From assembly GCF_006716675.1 (NCBI RefSeq), contig NZ_VFPM01000004.1, positions 310,001 to 374,000 on the forward strand: a stretch of DNA of 64,000 bases, written 5' to 3'. The notes under the pieces are model-generated. The model saw nothing but the letters and a program-made list of their open reading frames with translations, had not been told where the DNA came from and did not search any database. Numbering within the stretch: the first letter of the stretch is position 1; each line of letters opens with the position of its first letter. Origin of the DNA: Humibacillus xanthopallidus (GTDB taxonomy: Bacteria > Actinomycetota > Actinomycetes > Actinomycetales > Dermatophilaceae). The translations under genes were made by a program, and so were the position numbers. Positions 9,301 to 16,932 of this stretch are shown here, one piece after another.

Positions 9301-9877
9301 CACCCGGCTGCGCCAACTCGCCCTCGACCCGGCCCTCGTCGACCCGGCGCACGCCGGCAAGGCCACGCCGGCGAAGGTCGACTTCCTCGTCGACCAGCTG
9401 CGTGAGCTCGCCGCCGAGGGGCACCGCGCGCTCGTCTTCAGCCAGTTCACGGGGTTCCTGCGGGGCGTCGAGGCGGCGCTGGCGCGCGCGGGGCTGCACA
9501 CGGCATACCTCGACGGGTCGACGACCGATCGGCAGTCGGTCGTCGACGACTTCCGCCAGGGCGACGCCGTGGCGTTCCTCATCAGCCTCAAGGCCGGCGG
9601 CTTCGGGCTGACGCTGACCGAGGCCGACTACGTCTTCGTCCTCGACCCGTGGTGGAACCCCGCCGCCGAGGCGCAGGCCATCGACCGGGCGCACCGCATC
9701 GGCCAGAGCCGGCCGGTCACCGTCTACCGGCTCGTCTCGGCGGGCACCATCGAGGAGAAGGTCGTCGCGCTCCAGGACCGCAAGCGTGACCTCTTCCAGC
9801 GGGTGGTCGACGACGGCGGATCCCTTTCCGGGGCGATCACGGCCGACGACGTGCGCGACCTGATCGGCCTGGCCTGA
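6311..9877 (+). CDS. SWIM zinc finger + SNF2/Rad54-family helicase
   Basis: 1188 aa. A SWIM zinc finger (C-x-C-x6-C-x-H, about 87-97) opens the protein, a long actinobacterial middle region follows, then a SNF2 ATPase: D-D-M-G-L-G-K-T near 747-755, D-E-A-Q near 850 and the C-terminal lobe with A-G-G-F-G-L-T-L-T and R-A-H-R-I-G-Q near 1095-1134. This is the bacterial HepA/RapA-like SNF2 architecture, a DNA translocase that remodels protein-DNA or RNA polymerase complexes; the exact job is unknown. The ATG has TAGAGT 6 bases upstream and no ribosome site, so it is probably leaderless. Monocistronic by position. Confidence 0.9.
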   Translation: MAWSVGRATWVATLSDPEIAQQVGSRTFDRGVGYAAEARVRSLASRPDGLMLLGTIEGSGSETYQTIIEARPHPKGRSHLWSGRCSCPVGTDCKHTVALLLVARDIANGIEPRRPSTSGEDGGQAGEGASGSPVLPPAAGRPGLGEVHWSELLGHVTPRVAPTPGETRVRPEPRGDLMPAGLFVDTIYREPRGARGSGSARPTGRSGGLAGLPVPGYGLRPTRWTRAGAWHRTLSWHDALPQWRAGIRLLPEHERILSRIHDATRHGSGSTTYFTPVPPISLDASPDIWPLLVEALDAGVEIMPGEGVVGPVAVAREPATLTLAVLRADDGSGDLVLRVVTEGLPDVQGEVLHLGDPVHGIAVAGDDGSLTLVPLDQDLELSSEGLIQALVGMRVPAAERARFLGTTVPGLRQRVRVRSQVPLPAPEPDGLSDSQDAGDAGFPGLSAPGWQPPAVTVHVTVGSDMPGEVRLDLGFAYDGTLRPFTAQRFGGALGGRDRDAELEALRAASSLDEVPGATRGDRDGPYALAPLVVLRGIAAATFVPDVLPVLEADPHVTVEIDGELPDYEEVTSAPIVHLGAVDRGPGASTRVSPGSGGPAETGDWFDLHVTIEVEGEEVPFEPLFGALARGEEVMFLDSGSWFRLDRPELHRLRALIDEARELADPESGGLRLSAHHADLWDELVALGVVDEQSARWAANVEALGSLDDGPVAEVPPDLRATLRPYQLDGFRWLARLWDARIGGILADDMGLGKTMQVIAAIARGRDRGEVGGDAGPVLVIAPTTVVGTWMGELATFAPHLSVVAVTATERKRGVPLADEIVGAEVVISSYAVLRLDDSAFHSVRWSGVVLDEAQFVKNRQAKTHVAVRKLGAPFTIAVTGTPLENSLMDLWSLLSLTAPGLYPRPDVFTKNYRKPIESGQRPELLDLLRRRIRPLMLRRTKEQVAIDLPPKQIQVLPLEPHPVHRHIYDRHLQRERQRVLGLLADPESNRVAILAALTRLRQLALDPALVDPAHAGKATPAKVDFLVDQLRELAAEGHRALVFSQFTGFLRGVEAALARAGLHTAYLDGSTTDRQSVVDDFRQGDAVAFLISLKAGGFGLTLTEADYVFVLDPWWNPAAEAQAIDRAHRIGQSRPVTVYRLVSAGTIEEKVVALQDRKRDLFQRVVDDGGSLSGAITADDVRDLIGLA

Positions 9878-9982
9878 GGAGGCCGCGCCGGACCGGCTCG
9901 CTCGTGCCGTCGGGGCACGCAGGAGGAGCGCCGCATCACAGATCCGGCCCCCATGCCTGACGCCGCTGGCAGGATGACGTTC

Positions 9983-10006
9983 ATGCGGCGTGGTGAGTCG
10001 TGCTGA
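9983..10006 (+). CDS. Possible 7-aa leader peptide
   Basis: ATG at 9983 encodes M-R-R-G-E-S-C then TGA, overlapping the GTG start of the channel gene. CAGGAT lies 7 bases before the ATG, the same spacing as the leaderless starts seen elsewhere in the window. If translated, it could couple or attenuate the downstream gene. Very short, so chance is a real alternative. Confidence 0.2.
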   Translation: MRRGESC

Positions 10007-11046
10007 CGAGCAAGAGCAGTCGACGTCGGGCGCTGCTCGTGGGAGTCGACAGCGGGCGCAGTGCGGTCCACCGGATCACCTTGGCGGTGCTCGCCCTCGT
10101 CGCGGTCACGCTGTTCGGCGTCATCGGCTACCTCGTGCTCGGGTTCACCCCGCTCGAGGCCATGTACCAGACGATCACGACGGTCGCCACGGTCGGCTTC
10201 CGTGAGGTTCGTCCGCTGACGGCCGCCGGTCAGGTCTTCACGATGGCGCTCATCCTCCTCGGCGTCGGGACCGTGCTGTACAACCTGGGAGTCATCGTCG
10301 AGGCCCTCATCGAGGGCCACCTTCGTGAGCATGTCGAGAGGCGTCGCATGGACCGTCGAATCGCAGCACTGAGCGGGCACGTCGTCATCTGCGGCTACGG
10401 CCGCGTGGGGCGGGCCGCCACGGCCCACCTGCTGGCGACGGGCAACGAGGTGGTCGTCATCGACAGTGACGAGAGGCGCCTCGGTGACCTCATGACGTCG
10501 CACCTGCTCGGTGACGCACTCGACGACGACACGCTCCGAGCGGCCGGCATCGACCGGGCGCGGGCACTGATCATCGCCCTCGACACGGACACCGACACCG
10601 TCTACGTCACCCTGTCTGCCCGTGCCCTCCGACCCGACCTCGTGATCATCTCGAGGGCGCGAACGGTCGACGCCAAGGAGAAGATGGTCCTCGCAGGGGC
10701 CACGCGTGCCGTCAACCCGCAGCTGATCGGAGGGCGCCGCATGGCGTCGTTTGCCCTCCACGGAGATGTGGCGGAGTTCCTCGACGTCGTGATGCACGAC
10801 GAGGACATCGAGTACCGGATCGACCAGATTCGGATCCCCGAGGACTCACCCGCGTCCGGCCGCACCCTGCGCGAGCTGGACCTGCTGGGCCGGTCGGGGG
10901 CCCAGGTGCTCGGTGTGCGGATGCGCGACCGGGGCCAGTTCGTCGCGAACCCGCCCCCGGAGACGGTGCTGACGACGGGAATGACCGTCATCGCTCTCGG
11001 CGACCCCGCGCAGATCGGGGCGCTCATGGCCCTCGTCGGGTTGTGA
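10000..11046 (+). CDS. Two-TM potassium channel with RCK/TrkA domains
   Basis: 348 aa. Two transmembrane helices (about 25-52 and 75-98) flank a pore loop with T-T-V-A-T-V-G-F, a variant of the K+ filter T-V-G-Y-G. An RCK-N domain begins H-V-V-I-C-G-Y-G-R-V-G-R (about 128-139) with V-V-V-I-D supporting nucleotide binding, and a TrkA-C domain ends the protein. It resembles MthK/Kch-type ligand-gated K+ channels of the inner membrane. The GTG at 10000 is the only plausible start before the first helix, and no strong ribosome site is seen. A 7-codon frame overlaps this start. Confidence 0.88.
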   Translation: MLTSKSSRRRALLVGVDSGRSAVHRITLAVLALVAVTLFGVIGYLVLGFTPLEAMYQTITTVATVGFREVRPLTAAGQVFTMALILLGVGTVLYNLGVIVEALIEGHLREHVERRRMDRRIAALSGHVVICGYGRVGRAATAHLLATGNEVVVIDSDERRLGDLMTSHLLGDALDDDTLRAAGIDRARALIIALDTDTDTVYVTLSARALRPDLVIISRARTVDAKEKMVLAGATRAVNPQLIGGRRMASFALHGDVAEFLDVVMHDEDIEYRIDQIRIPEDSPASGRTLRELDLLGRSGAQVLGVRMRDRGQFVANPPPETVLTTGMTVIALGDPAQIGALMALVGL

Positions 11047-11192
11047 GCCGGAGGGAGTACCTGCGGGTTCGTCGCTGTTGGCGCGAGGGTAGGACTCACC
11101 TGCGCCCGGTCCGTCAGGACACCCCTGCCGGAGGCCTTCCGCACCGGCATAGAGTGGTCGGAGCCGGATGGTCTCCACGAAAGGAACGACAA

Positions 11193-11813
11193 GTGGCTTA
11201 CACGCTTCCCGAGCTCGACTACGACTACGCCGCCCTCGAGCCCCACATCAGCGCGCGCATCATGGAGCTGCACCACAGCAAGCACCACAAGGCCTATGTC
11301 GACGGCGCCAACGCGGCCGTCGCCAAGCTCGAGGAGCTGCGCGAGTCGGGCGACTACGCCGCCCTCAACGGTGTGGAGAAGAACCTCGCCTTCCACCTCG
11401 GCGGCCACACGAACCACTCCGTCTTCTGGAAGAACATGAGCCCCGACGGCGGTGGCCAGCCCGAGGGCGAGGTCGCCGCGGCGATCACCGAGTACTTCGG
11501 TGGCTTCGAGAAGTTCCAGGCGCACTTCAACGCCAACGCCAACGCGATCCAGGGCTCCGGCTGGTCGATCCTCGCGTGGGACACCCTCGCCGCGCGGCCG
11601 CACATCATGCAGCTGTTCGACCAGCAGGGCAACATCCCCGTCGGTCAGATCCCGCTGCTCCAGCTCGACATGTGGGAGCACGCCTTCTACCTGCAGTACG
11701 AGAACGTCAAGGCCGACTACGTCAAGGCCTGGTGGAACGTCGTCAACTGGGAGGACGTCGCCGCTCGCCTCGAGCGCGCCAAGGCCACCAAGGGACTCAT
11801 CATCGCGGGCTGA
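11193..11813 (+). CDS. sodA: Superoxide dismutase (Mn/Fe)
   Basis: 206 aa starting V(M)-A-Y-T-L-P-E-L-D-Y. The metal-binding set is visible: H27 in M-E-L-H-H-S-K-H-H, the His of H-L-G-G-H-T-N-H-S-V-F-W, and Asp and His of D-M-W-E-H-A-F-Y-L-Q-Y. It converts superoxide to peroxide and oxygen in the cytoplasm (no signal peptide). The start is GTG with GAAAGGA upstream. A TAGAGT-like box near 11140-11150 is a plausible -10. Mn versus Fe preference is not decided; the Gly/Gln pattern (Q-G-S-G-W) was not analysed further. A strong terminator follows. Confidence 0.95.
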   Translation: MAYTLPELDYDYAALEPHISARIMELHHSKHHKAYVDGANAAVAKLEELRESGDYAALNGVEKNLAFHLGGHTNHSVFWKNMSPDGGGQPEGEVAAAITEYFGGFEKFQAHFNANANAIQGSGWSILAWDTLAARPHIMQLFDQQGNIPVGQIPLLQLDMWEHAFYLQYENVKADYVKAWWNVVNWEDVAARLERAKATKGLIIAG

Positions 11814-11830
11814 TCCTCGCCGACACGAGA

Positions 11831-11858
11831 AGGGCGGGCACCGCACGGTGCCCGCCCT
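11831..11858 (+). terminator. sodA terminator hairpin
   Basis: Perfect 12-bp stem (AGGGCGGGCACC / GGTGCCCGCCCT) with a GCAC loop, 17 bases past the sodA stop. No T-tract follows. Confidence 0.75.
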
Positions 11859-11958
11859 CCGTCATGCCGAGCCCAGGCGTCACCCGACGAGGAGCCGCGA
11901 GAACGTGCCGGGCGCTGAGCGCCGTTCCGCGGCCGAACCGCGGCTAGGGTCGCCTTCC

Positions 11959-12663
11959 ATGGACATGCTGAGAGGCGCGCAGATCGCCGAGGCCGACCTC
12001 ACTGACTGGCGCAAGCTGGCCCAGGGACTGCATGCCCGCTACCTCGTCCGCGACTTCGGTGCCGGGGTGCGGTTCGTCGCCGCAGTGGGCGAGGCGGGCG
12101 ACGCGCTCGGCCACCACCCGCGCGTGTCGCTGGCGAGGGGGTGTGTCGACCTCGAGCTCGTGAGCGACGACGCCGTCTACCGTGACGACGACGGCACCGA
12201 GTACGTCGTGGAGTGGGTGACCCAGCAGGACGTCGACCTCGCGCGCCGGATCAGCGCGATCGCGGCCGAGCACGGGCTCGACGCCGACCCGGCCTCGGTG
12301 AGCGAGCTGGAGCTGGGCCTCAACACCGCGGCCTCCGCGACCATCGCCCCGGTGTGGGCGGCCCTGCTCACCGGCAGCGCCGAGTCCCGGGGCCGCGGCT
12401 CACCCAGCGACGAGGTGCGGGACGCCACCGTCCGCGTGCCGAACCTGTGGTTCGGTGACGACGAGCACGAGCCTGCGCGTCAGCGCTTCCACGTCGAGGT
12501 CTACGTGGCGCCCGAGGTGCTCGAGCAACGCCTCGCCGCCGTCGTGGCAGCCGGTGGAACCGTCGTCGACGATAGCGATGCCCCCTCGCTCACCGTCATC
12601 GCCGACCAGGACGGCAACAGAGGCGTTCTCGTCGCCGACCTGTCCGCTGCGAAGAAGGACTGA
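11959..12663 (+). CDS. Pterin-4a-carbinolamine dehydratase-like + VOC protein
   Basis: 234 aa. The first 100 residues match the pterin carbinolamine dehydratase fold, with the signature G-H-H-P in D-A-L-G-H-H-P-R-V-S-L. The C-terminal half (about 120-230) reads like a glyoxalase/VOC domain ending D-Q-D-G-N-R-G-V-L-V-A-D. This two-part architecture recurs in actinobacteria and has no firmly known function. Start ATG 11959 has a TAGGGT box 8 bases upstream and no Shine-Dalgarno. It faces the PLP-enzyme gene, 33 bases between stops. Confidence 0.72.
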   Translation: MDMLRGAQIAEADLTDWRKLAQGLHARYLVRDFGAGVRFVAAVGEAGDALGHHPRVSLARGCVDLELVSDDAVYRDDDGTEYVVEWVTQQDVDLARRISAIAAEHGLDADPASVSELELGLNTAASATIAPVWAALLTGSAESRGRGSPSDEVRDATVRVPNLWFGDDEHEPARQRFHVEVYVAPEVLEQRLAAVVAAGGTVVDDSDAPSLTVIADQDGNRGVLVADLSAAKKD

Positions 12664-12696
12664 AGCCACGAGCTGGCGTGACCGTAGAGATCCCGC

Positions 12697-14142
12697 TCAG
12701 CCGGTGGGGCGGACGAGCCGGTCGACCACACCGAGGAGGAGCACCTCACGCACCTCCGGCGGCAGGGCGTCGAGCATCGCGTTGAGCGGCGCCATCCGCT
12801 CGGGCAGCACGAGCTCCCCAGCCTCGCCCGCGAGACCAGCGAGAGTGAGCAGGCCGGTGAGGGTCGCCTCGTCGAGGGTCGCGGGGTCGATGCTCGTGGC
12901 CATCGCGACGAGCTCCGCGGGCACGTGGGCCGGCCCCGCCTCACGCGCAGCGGCCGTCGCGTCCGCGAGGTCGTGCGCGATCTGCTCGGACGCCGCTGCC
13001 GTGGCTGCGCTGAGGGTGAGGTGGACCGTCGCGGGGAGGTCACCGAAACGCATCTGCGGCTGGACGTACCACCCGCGTGCCAGCATCTCGTCCGAGATGG
13101 TGAACACGTCGCACATCTCGTCAGTCGTGAGCGCGAGCAGCGTCGAGTCCGGCTGTGCCGCAAGGGACAACCCGGGTATGCCGTCCGCCACCGCTGCGAG
13201 GGCGAGCGTGGCCTCGCGCGCGGTGCGGGCGAGGTCGACATAACGGTCGCCCCCGATGTGGTGGACGACCGCCCATGCCGCCGCGAGGGGACCACCGGAC
13301 TTCGTCGACTGCGCCGTGGTGTTGAGCATCGTGTAGCCCGGCCAGCGAGCAGACGCGAAGAGGTGCGGACGTCGCAGGGCAGCCGAGGCGTGGAGGAGGA
13401 TCGAGACGCCCTTGGGGGTGTAGGCGTACTTGTGCAGGTCGAGCGAGAGGCTCGTGACACCCTCGACGGCGAACGTCCACGGCAGCTGCGCCGGCTCGGT
13501 GGCCCGCAGGTGGGGCAGGACCCACCCACCGATGCAGGCATCGACGTGGCACCGCACCCCGGCGGCAGCAGCAGCGGTCGCGATCGGCTCGACCGGGTCG
13601 ATGACCCCGTGGGCATAGGACGGCGCGGAGGCCACGACGAGGACGGTGCGGTCGTCGATCGCTGCAGCCATCGCCTCCGGCACGGCTCGCTTCGTCACGG
13701 GGTCGACGTCGACGAAGACGGGCTCGACCCGGAGCCAGTGCGCGGCCTTGTGGAAGGCGGCATGGGCCGTCGTCGGCAGCACCATGCGTGGCGAGGTGAC
13801 ATCGGGTCGACCGTCGCGCGCGGCGAGCACTGCGAGGAGGATCGACTCGGTGCCCCCTGATGTGACCACGCCGGCGAATCCGTCTGGGGCGTCGACGAGT
13901 CGGCCGGCGATGCCGACGAGGTCGTTCTCCATCGCGAGGAGCGACGGGAACGCAGTCGGGTCGAGGCCGTTGGTCGACGAGAACGACGCGAGCACCTCGC
14001 GGCCGATCGCATCGGCCGTCGCGAGGCCCGAGTCGTAGACGTAGGCAAGCGTGCGACCGCCGTGGGTGGGCAGGTCGCGGCTGCGCAGGGCCTCGAGCCG
14101 GCTCCGGATCTCGTCGGGGGAGAGGCTCAGGTCAGTGCCCAT
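12697..14142 (-). CDS. PLP-dependent lyase/decarboxylase, S1P-lyase-like
   Basis: 481 aa fold-type I PLP enzyme of the group II decarboxylase/sphingosine-phosphate lyase type. G-G-T-E-S (96-100), H127, D201 and the Schiff-base lysine K238 in S-L-D-L-H-K-Y are all present, so it should be active. The family decarboxylates amino acids or cleaves phosphorylated sphingoid-like substrates; the substrate cannot be read. The ATG has GAAAGG 8 bases upstream and overlaps the end of a small predicted ORF that bridges from the MFS gene, so transporter and enzyme are probably one operon. Confidence 0.82.
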   Translation of the reverse strand: MGTDLSLSPDEIRSRLEALRSRDLPTHGGRTLAYVYDSGLATADAIGREVLASFSSTNGLDPTAFPSLLAMENDLVGIAGRLVDAPDGFAGVVTSGGTESILLAVLAARDGRPDVTSPRMVLPTTAHAAFHKAAHWLRVEPVFVDVDPVTKRAVPEAMAAAIDDRTVLVVASAPSYAHGVIDPVEPIATAAAAAGVRCHVDACIGGWVLPHLRATEPAQLPWTFAVEGVTSLSLDLHKYAYTPKGVSILLHASAALRRPHLFASARWPGYTMLNTTAQSTKSGGPLAAAWAVVHHIGGDRYVDLARTAREATLALAAVADGIPGLSLAAQPDSTLLALTTDEMCDVFTISDEMLARGWYVQPQMRFGDLPATVHLTLSAATAAASEQIAHDLADATAAAREAGPAHVPAELVAMATSIDPATLDEATLTGLLTLAGLAGEAGELVLPERMAPLNAMLDALPPEVREVLLLGVVDRLVRPTG

Positions 14143-14267
14143 GGTCGACCTTTCGGCGCTGTCGAGGTGATCGCGGCAGCCACGTCGGTGCCGACATCAC
14201 CTCGAATCGGGGGTGGGTGCGCGGGCGTGGGGCGGGGTTGTCGTTCGGTGATGGCCGGTGTCGTCAT
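14127..14267 (-). CDS. Small coupled ORF between MFS and PLP genes (46 aa)
   Basis: 46 aa starting M-T-T-P-A-I-T-E-R, Pro-rich in the first half. Its ATG overlaps the MFS TGA as ATGA, GGAGAAG sits 6 bases upstream inside the MFS gene, and its stop lies 15 bases inside the following PLP-enzyme gene. The overlaps at both ends plus a good ribosome site suggest real translation, either as a small protein or as a coupling device. No homology recognised. Confidence 0.45.
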   Translation of the reverse strand: MTTPAITERQPRPTPAHPPPIRGDVGTDVAAAITSTAPKGRPWALT

Positions 14268-15586
14268 GGGGTCTTCTCCAGGCGGTAGCCGCGCAGGGCG
14301 AGCAGGGAGACGGCGACGAGGACCGCGGGCACGAGCGAGAAGCCGAGCACGACCGCCGTCACGGCCGAGTCCGGCTGGGCGACGGTCGACCCCGTCGAGG
14401 ACACGTAGCCGCCGAAGGCCAGCACGGCGGCATACACGGCGGGGCCGAGAGCGAGACCGAGCGTCTCCCCGGCCGTCCACACCCCCGTGTAGAGCCCGAC
14501 GCGCGACTGCGCCTCACCCGTGCGACTCGCCACGTCGGGGAGCATCGCCATCGGGAACATCTGCGCGCCGGCGTAGCCGACCCCGACGATGGCGACGCAG
14601 GCGTAGACGACGCCCGCAGGCATCGACTGCGACAGGACGAGGGCGAGCGCGCCGCCACCGAGCAGGAGCGACGCGAGCAGGTAGCCGCGCTTCTTGTCGC
14701 GCGCCGTGCCATAGCGCTGCCAGAGCGGCGTGACGACGAGGGCGGGCGCGACGAAGCAGACGAAGAGCAGGCTGGCTGCGCCGGGGGAGTCCAGCACAAA
14801 CCGCGCGACGTAGTCGACGCCGGCGAGCATCGCTCCGGTGGCGAGCGCCTGGAGGACGAACGTCGTCAGCAGCAGCCGGAACGGCCGGTCCGAGCGGATG
14901 AGCCGCAGCTGGTCTGCGAAGGAGGTGCTCGCGACGGCGCCCGCCACGACCCGCGCCCGCTTCGTGCCGTGCCAGGCGCCCCATGCCCCGAGGGCGATGA
15001 GGGCTGCGACGAAGAAGCCGACGGCGCGGTAGCCCCACACCGGCCCGAAGGCGTCACGGATGACGGGGGAGAGGCCACCGCTGACGAGGATGGCCAGGGC
15101 GAGGATCGCGACCCGCCACGTCATGAGCCGGGTGCGCTCGTCGTAGTCGTCGGTGATCTCGGCGGGCATCGCGACGTAGGGCACCTGGAAGAAGCTGTAT
15201 GCCGTCGCGCAGGCGAGGTAGGCCACGGCCACCCACGCCGCTCCCGCCCACGGCGGCGACGTCGGACCGAGGAAGAGCATCGCGAAGCAGGCGGCCAGGG
15301 CGAGCCCGGCGCGGATGAGGAAGGGGCGCCGCTTGCCGTCGGGGTGGACGGAGCGGTCACTGATGCGCCCCGCGACCGGGTTGAGGACGACGTCCCAGGC
15401 CTTGGGCGCGAAGACGATGACTCCGGCGAGGGCGGCCGTGATGCCGATGCGGTCGGTGAGGTAGGGCAGCAGGAGCAGCCCCGGGACGGTGGCGAACGCC
15501 CCCGTCGCGACCGACCCGAGCCCGTAGCCGCGCCGGACGGCAGCGGGCAGGGCGGGACTCGTCGCGGGCGACGTCGCCGAGGTCAT
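14264..15586 (-). CDS. MFS transporter, GPH-type (glycoside/cation symporter)
   Basis: 440 aa with about 12 hydrophobic segments. The N-terminal G-Y-G-L-G-S-V-A-T-G and the loop D-R-S-V-H-P-D-G-K-R-R-P-F are typical of the glycoside-pentoside-hexuronide:cation symporter family, which imports sugars or similar solutes with H+ or Na+. The ATG has TAGGGT 7 bases upstream (leaderless). It is followed by a 4-base overlap with a small ORF and then the PLP enzyme, so the imported solute may be that enzyme's substrate (inference). The upstream spacer carries a three-copy tandem repeat. Confidence 0.82.
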   Translation of the reverse strand: MTSATSPATSPALPAAVRRGYGLGSVATGAFATVPGLLLLPYLTDRIGITAALAGVIVFAPKAWDVVLNPVAGRISDRSVHPDGKRRPFLIRAGLALAACFAMLFLGPTSPPWAGAAWVAVAYLACATAYSFFQVPYVAMPAEITDDYDERTRLMTWRVAILALAILVSGGLSPVIRDAFGPVWGYRAVGFFVAALIALGAWGAWHGTKRARVVAGAVASTSFADQLRLIRSDRPFRLLLTTFVLQALATGAMLAGVDYVARFVLDSPGAASLLFVCFVAPALVVTPLWQRYGTARDKKRGYLLASLLLGGGALALVLSQSMPAGVVYACVAIVGVGYAGAQMFPMAMLPDVASRTGEAQSRVGLYTGVWTAGETLGLALGPAVYAAVLAFGGYVSSTGSTVAQPDSAVTAVVLGFSLVPAVLVAVSLLALRGYRLEKTP

Positions 15587-15606
15587 GCGTCGCACCCTAG
15601 CCACCA

Positions 15607-15715
15607 GGGCGTCGAGAAGTGGGCACTCGACGGATTGGGGGCGTCGAGAAGTGGGCACTCGACGGACTGAGGGCGTCGAGAAGTGGGCACTCGACGGATT
15701 GGGGTCGAGTGCCCA
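15607..15715. repeat. Three-copy tandem repeat, 32-bp period, plus inverted half copy
   Basis: Units begin at 15611, 15643 and 15675, each GTCGAG-N9-CTCGAC (core AAGTGGGCA) followed by a GGATTGGGG-like linker. An inverted partial copy (TCGAGTGCCCA, 15705-15715) can pair with the third unit to form an 11-bp stem. The repeat fills the spacer between the end of galK and the MFS promoter. It may terminate galK transcription or belong to a REP-like family. Confidence 0.85.
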
Positions 15716-15720
15716 GTTTC

Positions 15721-16932
15721 CTACGCGTCGGCTGTTCCTGGCATCGCGCTGGGTTCGCGGTGCGCGGGGGCGCTCGCGACGACGGCGAAGGAGACCGGCG
15801 GCGTGTAGCCGTGCTCCTCGAAGGCCGCCGCGACCGCCCCCGCCACCTCTTCGACCCGGTCGCCCGGCACGATGGCGATGCAGGAGCCACCGAAGCCGCC
15901 GCCGGTCATCCGGGCGCCGAGCGCGCCGTGGGCGCGCGCCGTCGCGGTGGCGACGTCGAGCTCGTCGCACGACACCTCGTAGTCGTCACGCAGAGAGGCG
16001 TGCGAGGCGTCGAAGAGCCTCCCGACCTCGTCGAGGTCACCGGCCCGCAGGGCGTCGACCGCGAGCGTGACCCGCTCGATCTCGGTGACGACGTGGCGCA
16101 CGCGCCGCCGATCCTCGTCGGAGCCGAGCCGGTCGAGCGAGGCCGGCAGCTCGGCCGGCGCGATCTCGCGCAGCGTCTCGACGCCCAGGGTCGCGGCCGC
16201 GCGCTCGCAGGCGTCGCGACGGGCGGCATACTGCCCGTCGTTGAGCGCGTGCTCGGCGCGCGTGTCAGTGACGAGCAGGGCGTGCCCGGTCGCGGCGAGG
16301 TCGAAGGGCACCTGCTCGGTGGCTCCGGAGCGGCAGTCGAGCAGCAGGGCCGCCGCCTCGTCGCACAGCAGCGACGCCGACTGGTCCATGCCGCCGGTGG
16401 GGGCGCCGGCGATGACGTTCTCGGCCTCGACGCACCGCGCAGCGAGCCGCGCCCGGCCTTCGGCGGAGTCGAGCAGTCCGAGGTCGTGCAGGTCGCTCAC
16501 CGCCGCGGCCACGGCACACTCGAGCGCGGCAGAGCTCGAGAGCCCGGCGCCGAAGGGCACCGTCGAGTCGACGACGACGTCGAGGCCGCCGATGTCGAAG
16601 CCGTCACGCCGCATGGCCCACAGCACGCCTGCGACGTAGGCCCCCCACCCGCCGGGGCGCTCCGGCGAGATGTCGTCGAGGGCCACCTCGGAGATGCCGT
16701 CCTGCTGGGCCGAGACCATGCGCAGGCGGTCGTCGTCGCGGCGGGAGACGGCGGCAAACGTCCTCTGCGGCAAGGCGATCGGCAGGCAGAGGCCACCGTT
16801 GTAGTCGGTATGCTCGCCGATGAGGTTGACGCGGCCGGGAGCCGACCACACGCCCTCCGGGGCGCTGCCGAACGCCTGCTCGAAGGCGGCCGTCACCGAC
16901 GCGACGACCGCGCTCGCGGTGCGGTCAGTCAC
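15721..16932 (-). CDS. galK: Galactokinase
   Basis: 403 aa GHMP kinase. The galactokinase signature G-R-V-N-L-I-G-E-H-T-D-Y-N-G-G is at 33-47, the ATP motif P-F-G-A-G-L-S-S-S-A-A-L is near 126-137, G-G-M-D-Q-S is near 180 (catalytic Asp), and G-A-R-M-T-G-G-G-F-G-G-S is near 340. It phosphorylates galactose to galactose-1-phosphate with ATP in the cytoplasm, the first Leloir step. Its ATG overlaps the galT stop by 4 bases. Last gene of the GH42-DeoR-galT-galK unit. Confidence 0.95.
   Translation of the reverse strand: MTDRTASAVVASVTAAFEQAFGSAPEGVWSAPGRVNLIGEHTDYNGGLCLPIALPQRTFAAVSRRDDDRLRMVSAQQDGISEVALDDISPERPGGWGAYVAGVLWAMRRDGFDIGGLDVVVDSTVPFGAGLSSSAALECAVAAAVSDLHDLGLLDSAEGRARLAARCVEAENVIAGAPTGGMDQSASLLCDEAAALLLDCRSGATEQVPFDLAATGHALLVTDTRAEHALNDGQYAARRDACERAAATLGVETLREIAPAELPASLDRLGSDEDRRRVRHVVTEIERVTLAVDALRAGDLDEVGRLFDASHASLRDDYEVSCDELDVATATARAHGALGARMTGGGFGGSCIAIVPGDRVEEVAGAVAAAFEEHGYTPPVSFAVVASAPAHREPSAMPGTADA

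Noticed and set aside
15607..15715. CRISPR array
   Set aside because: Only three copies, and the 9-11-base linkers are near-identical rather than unique spacers; no cas genes.
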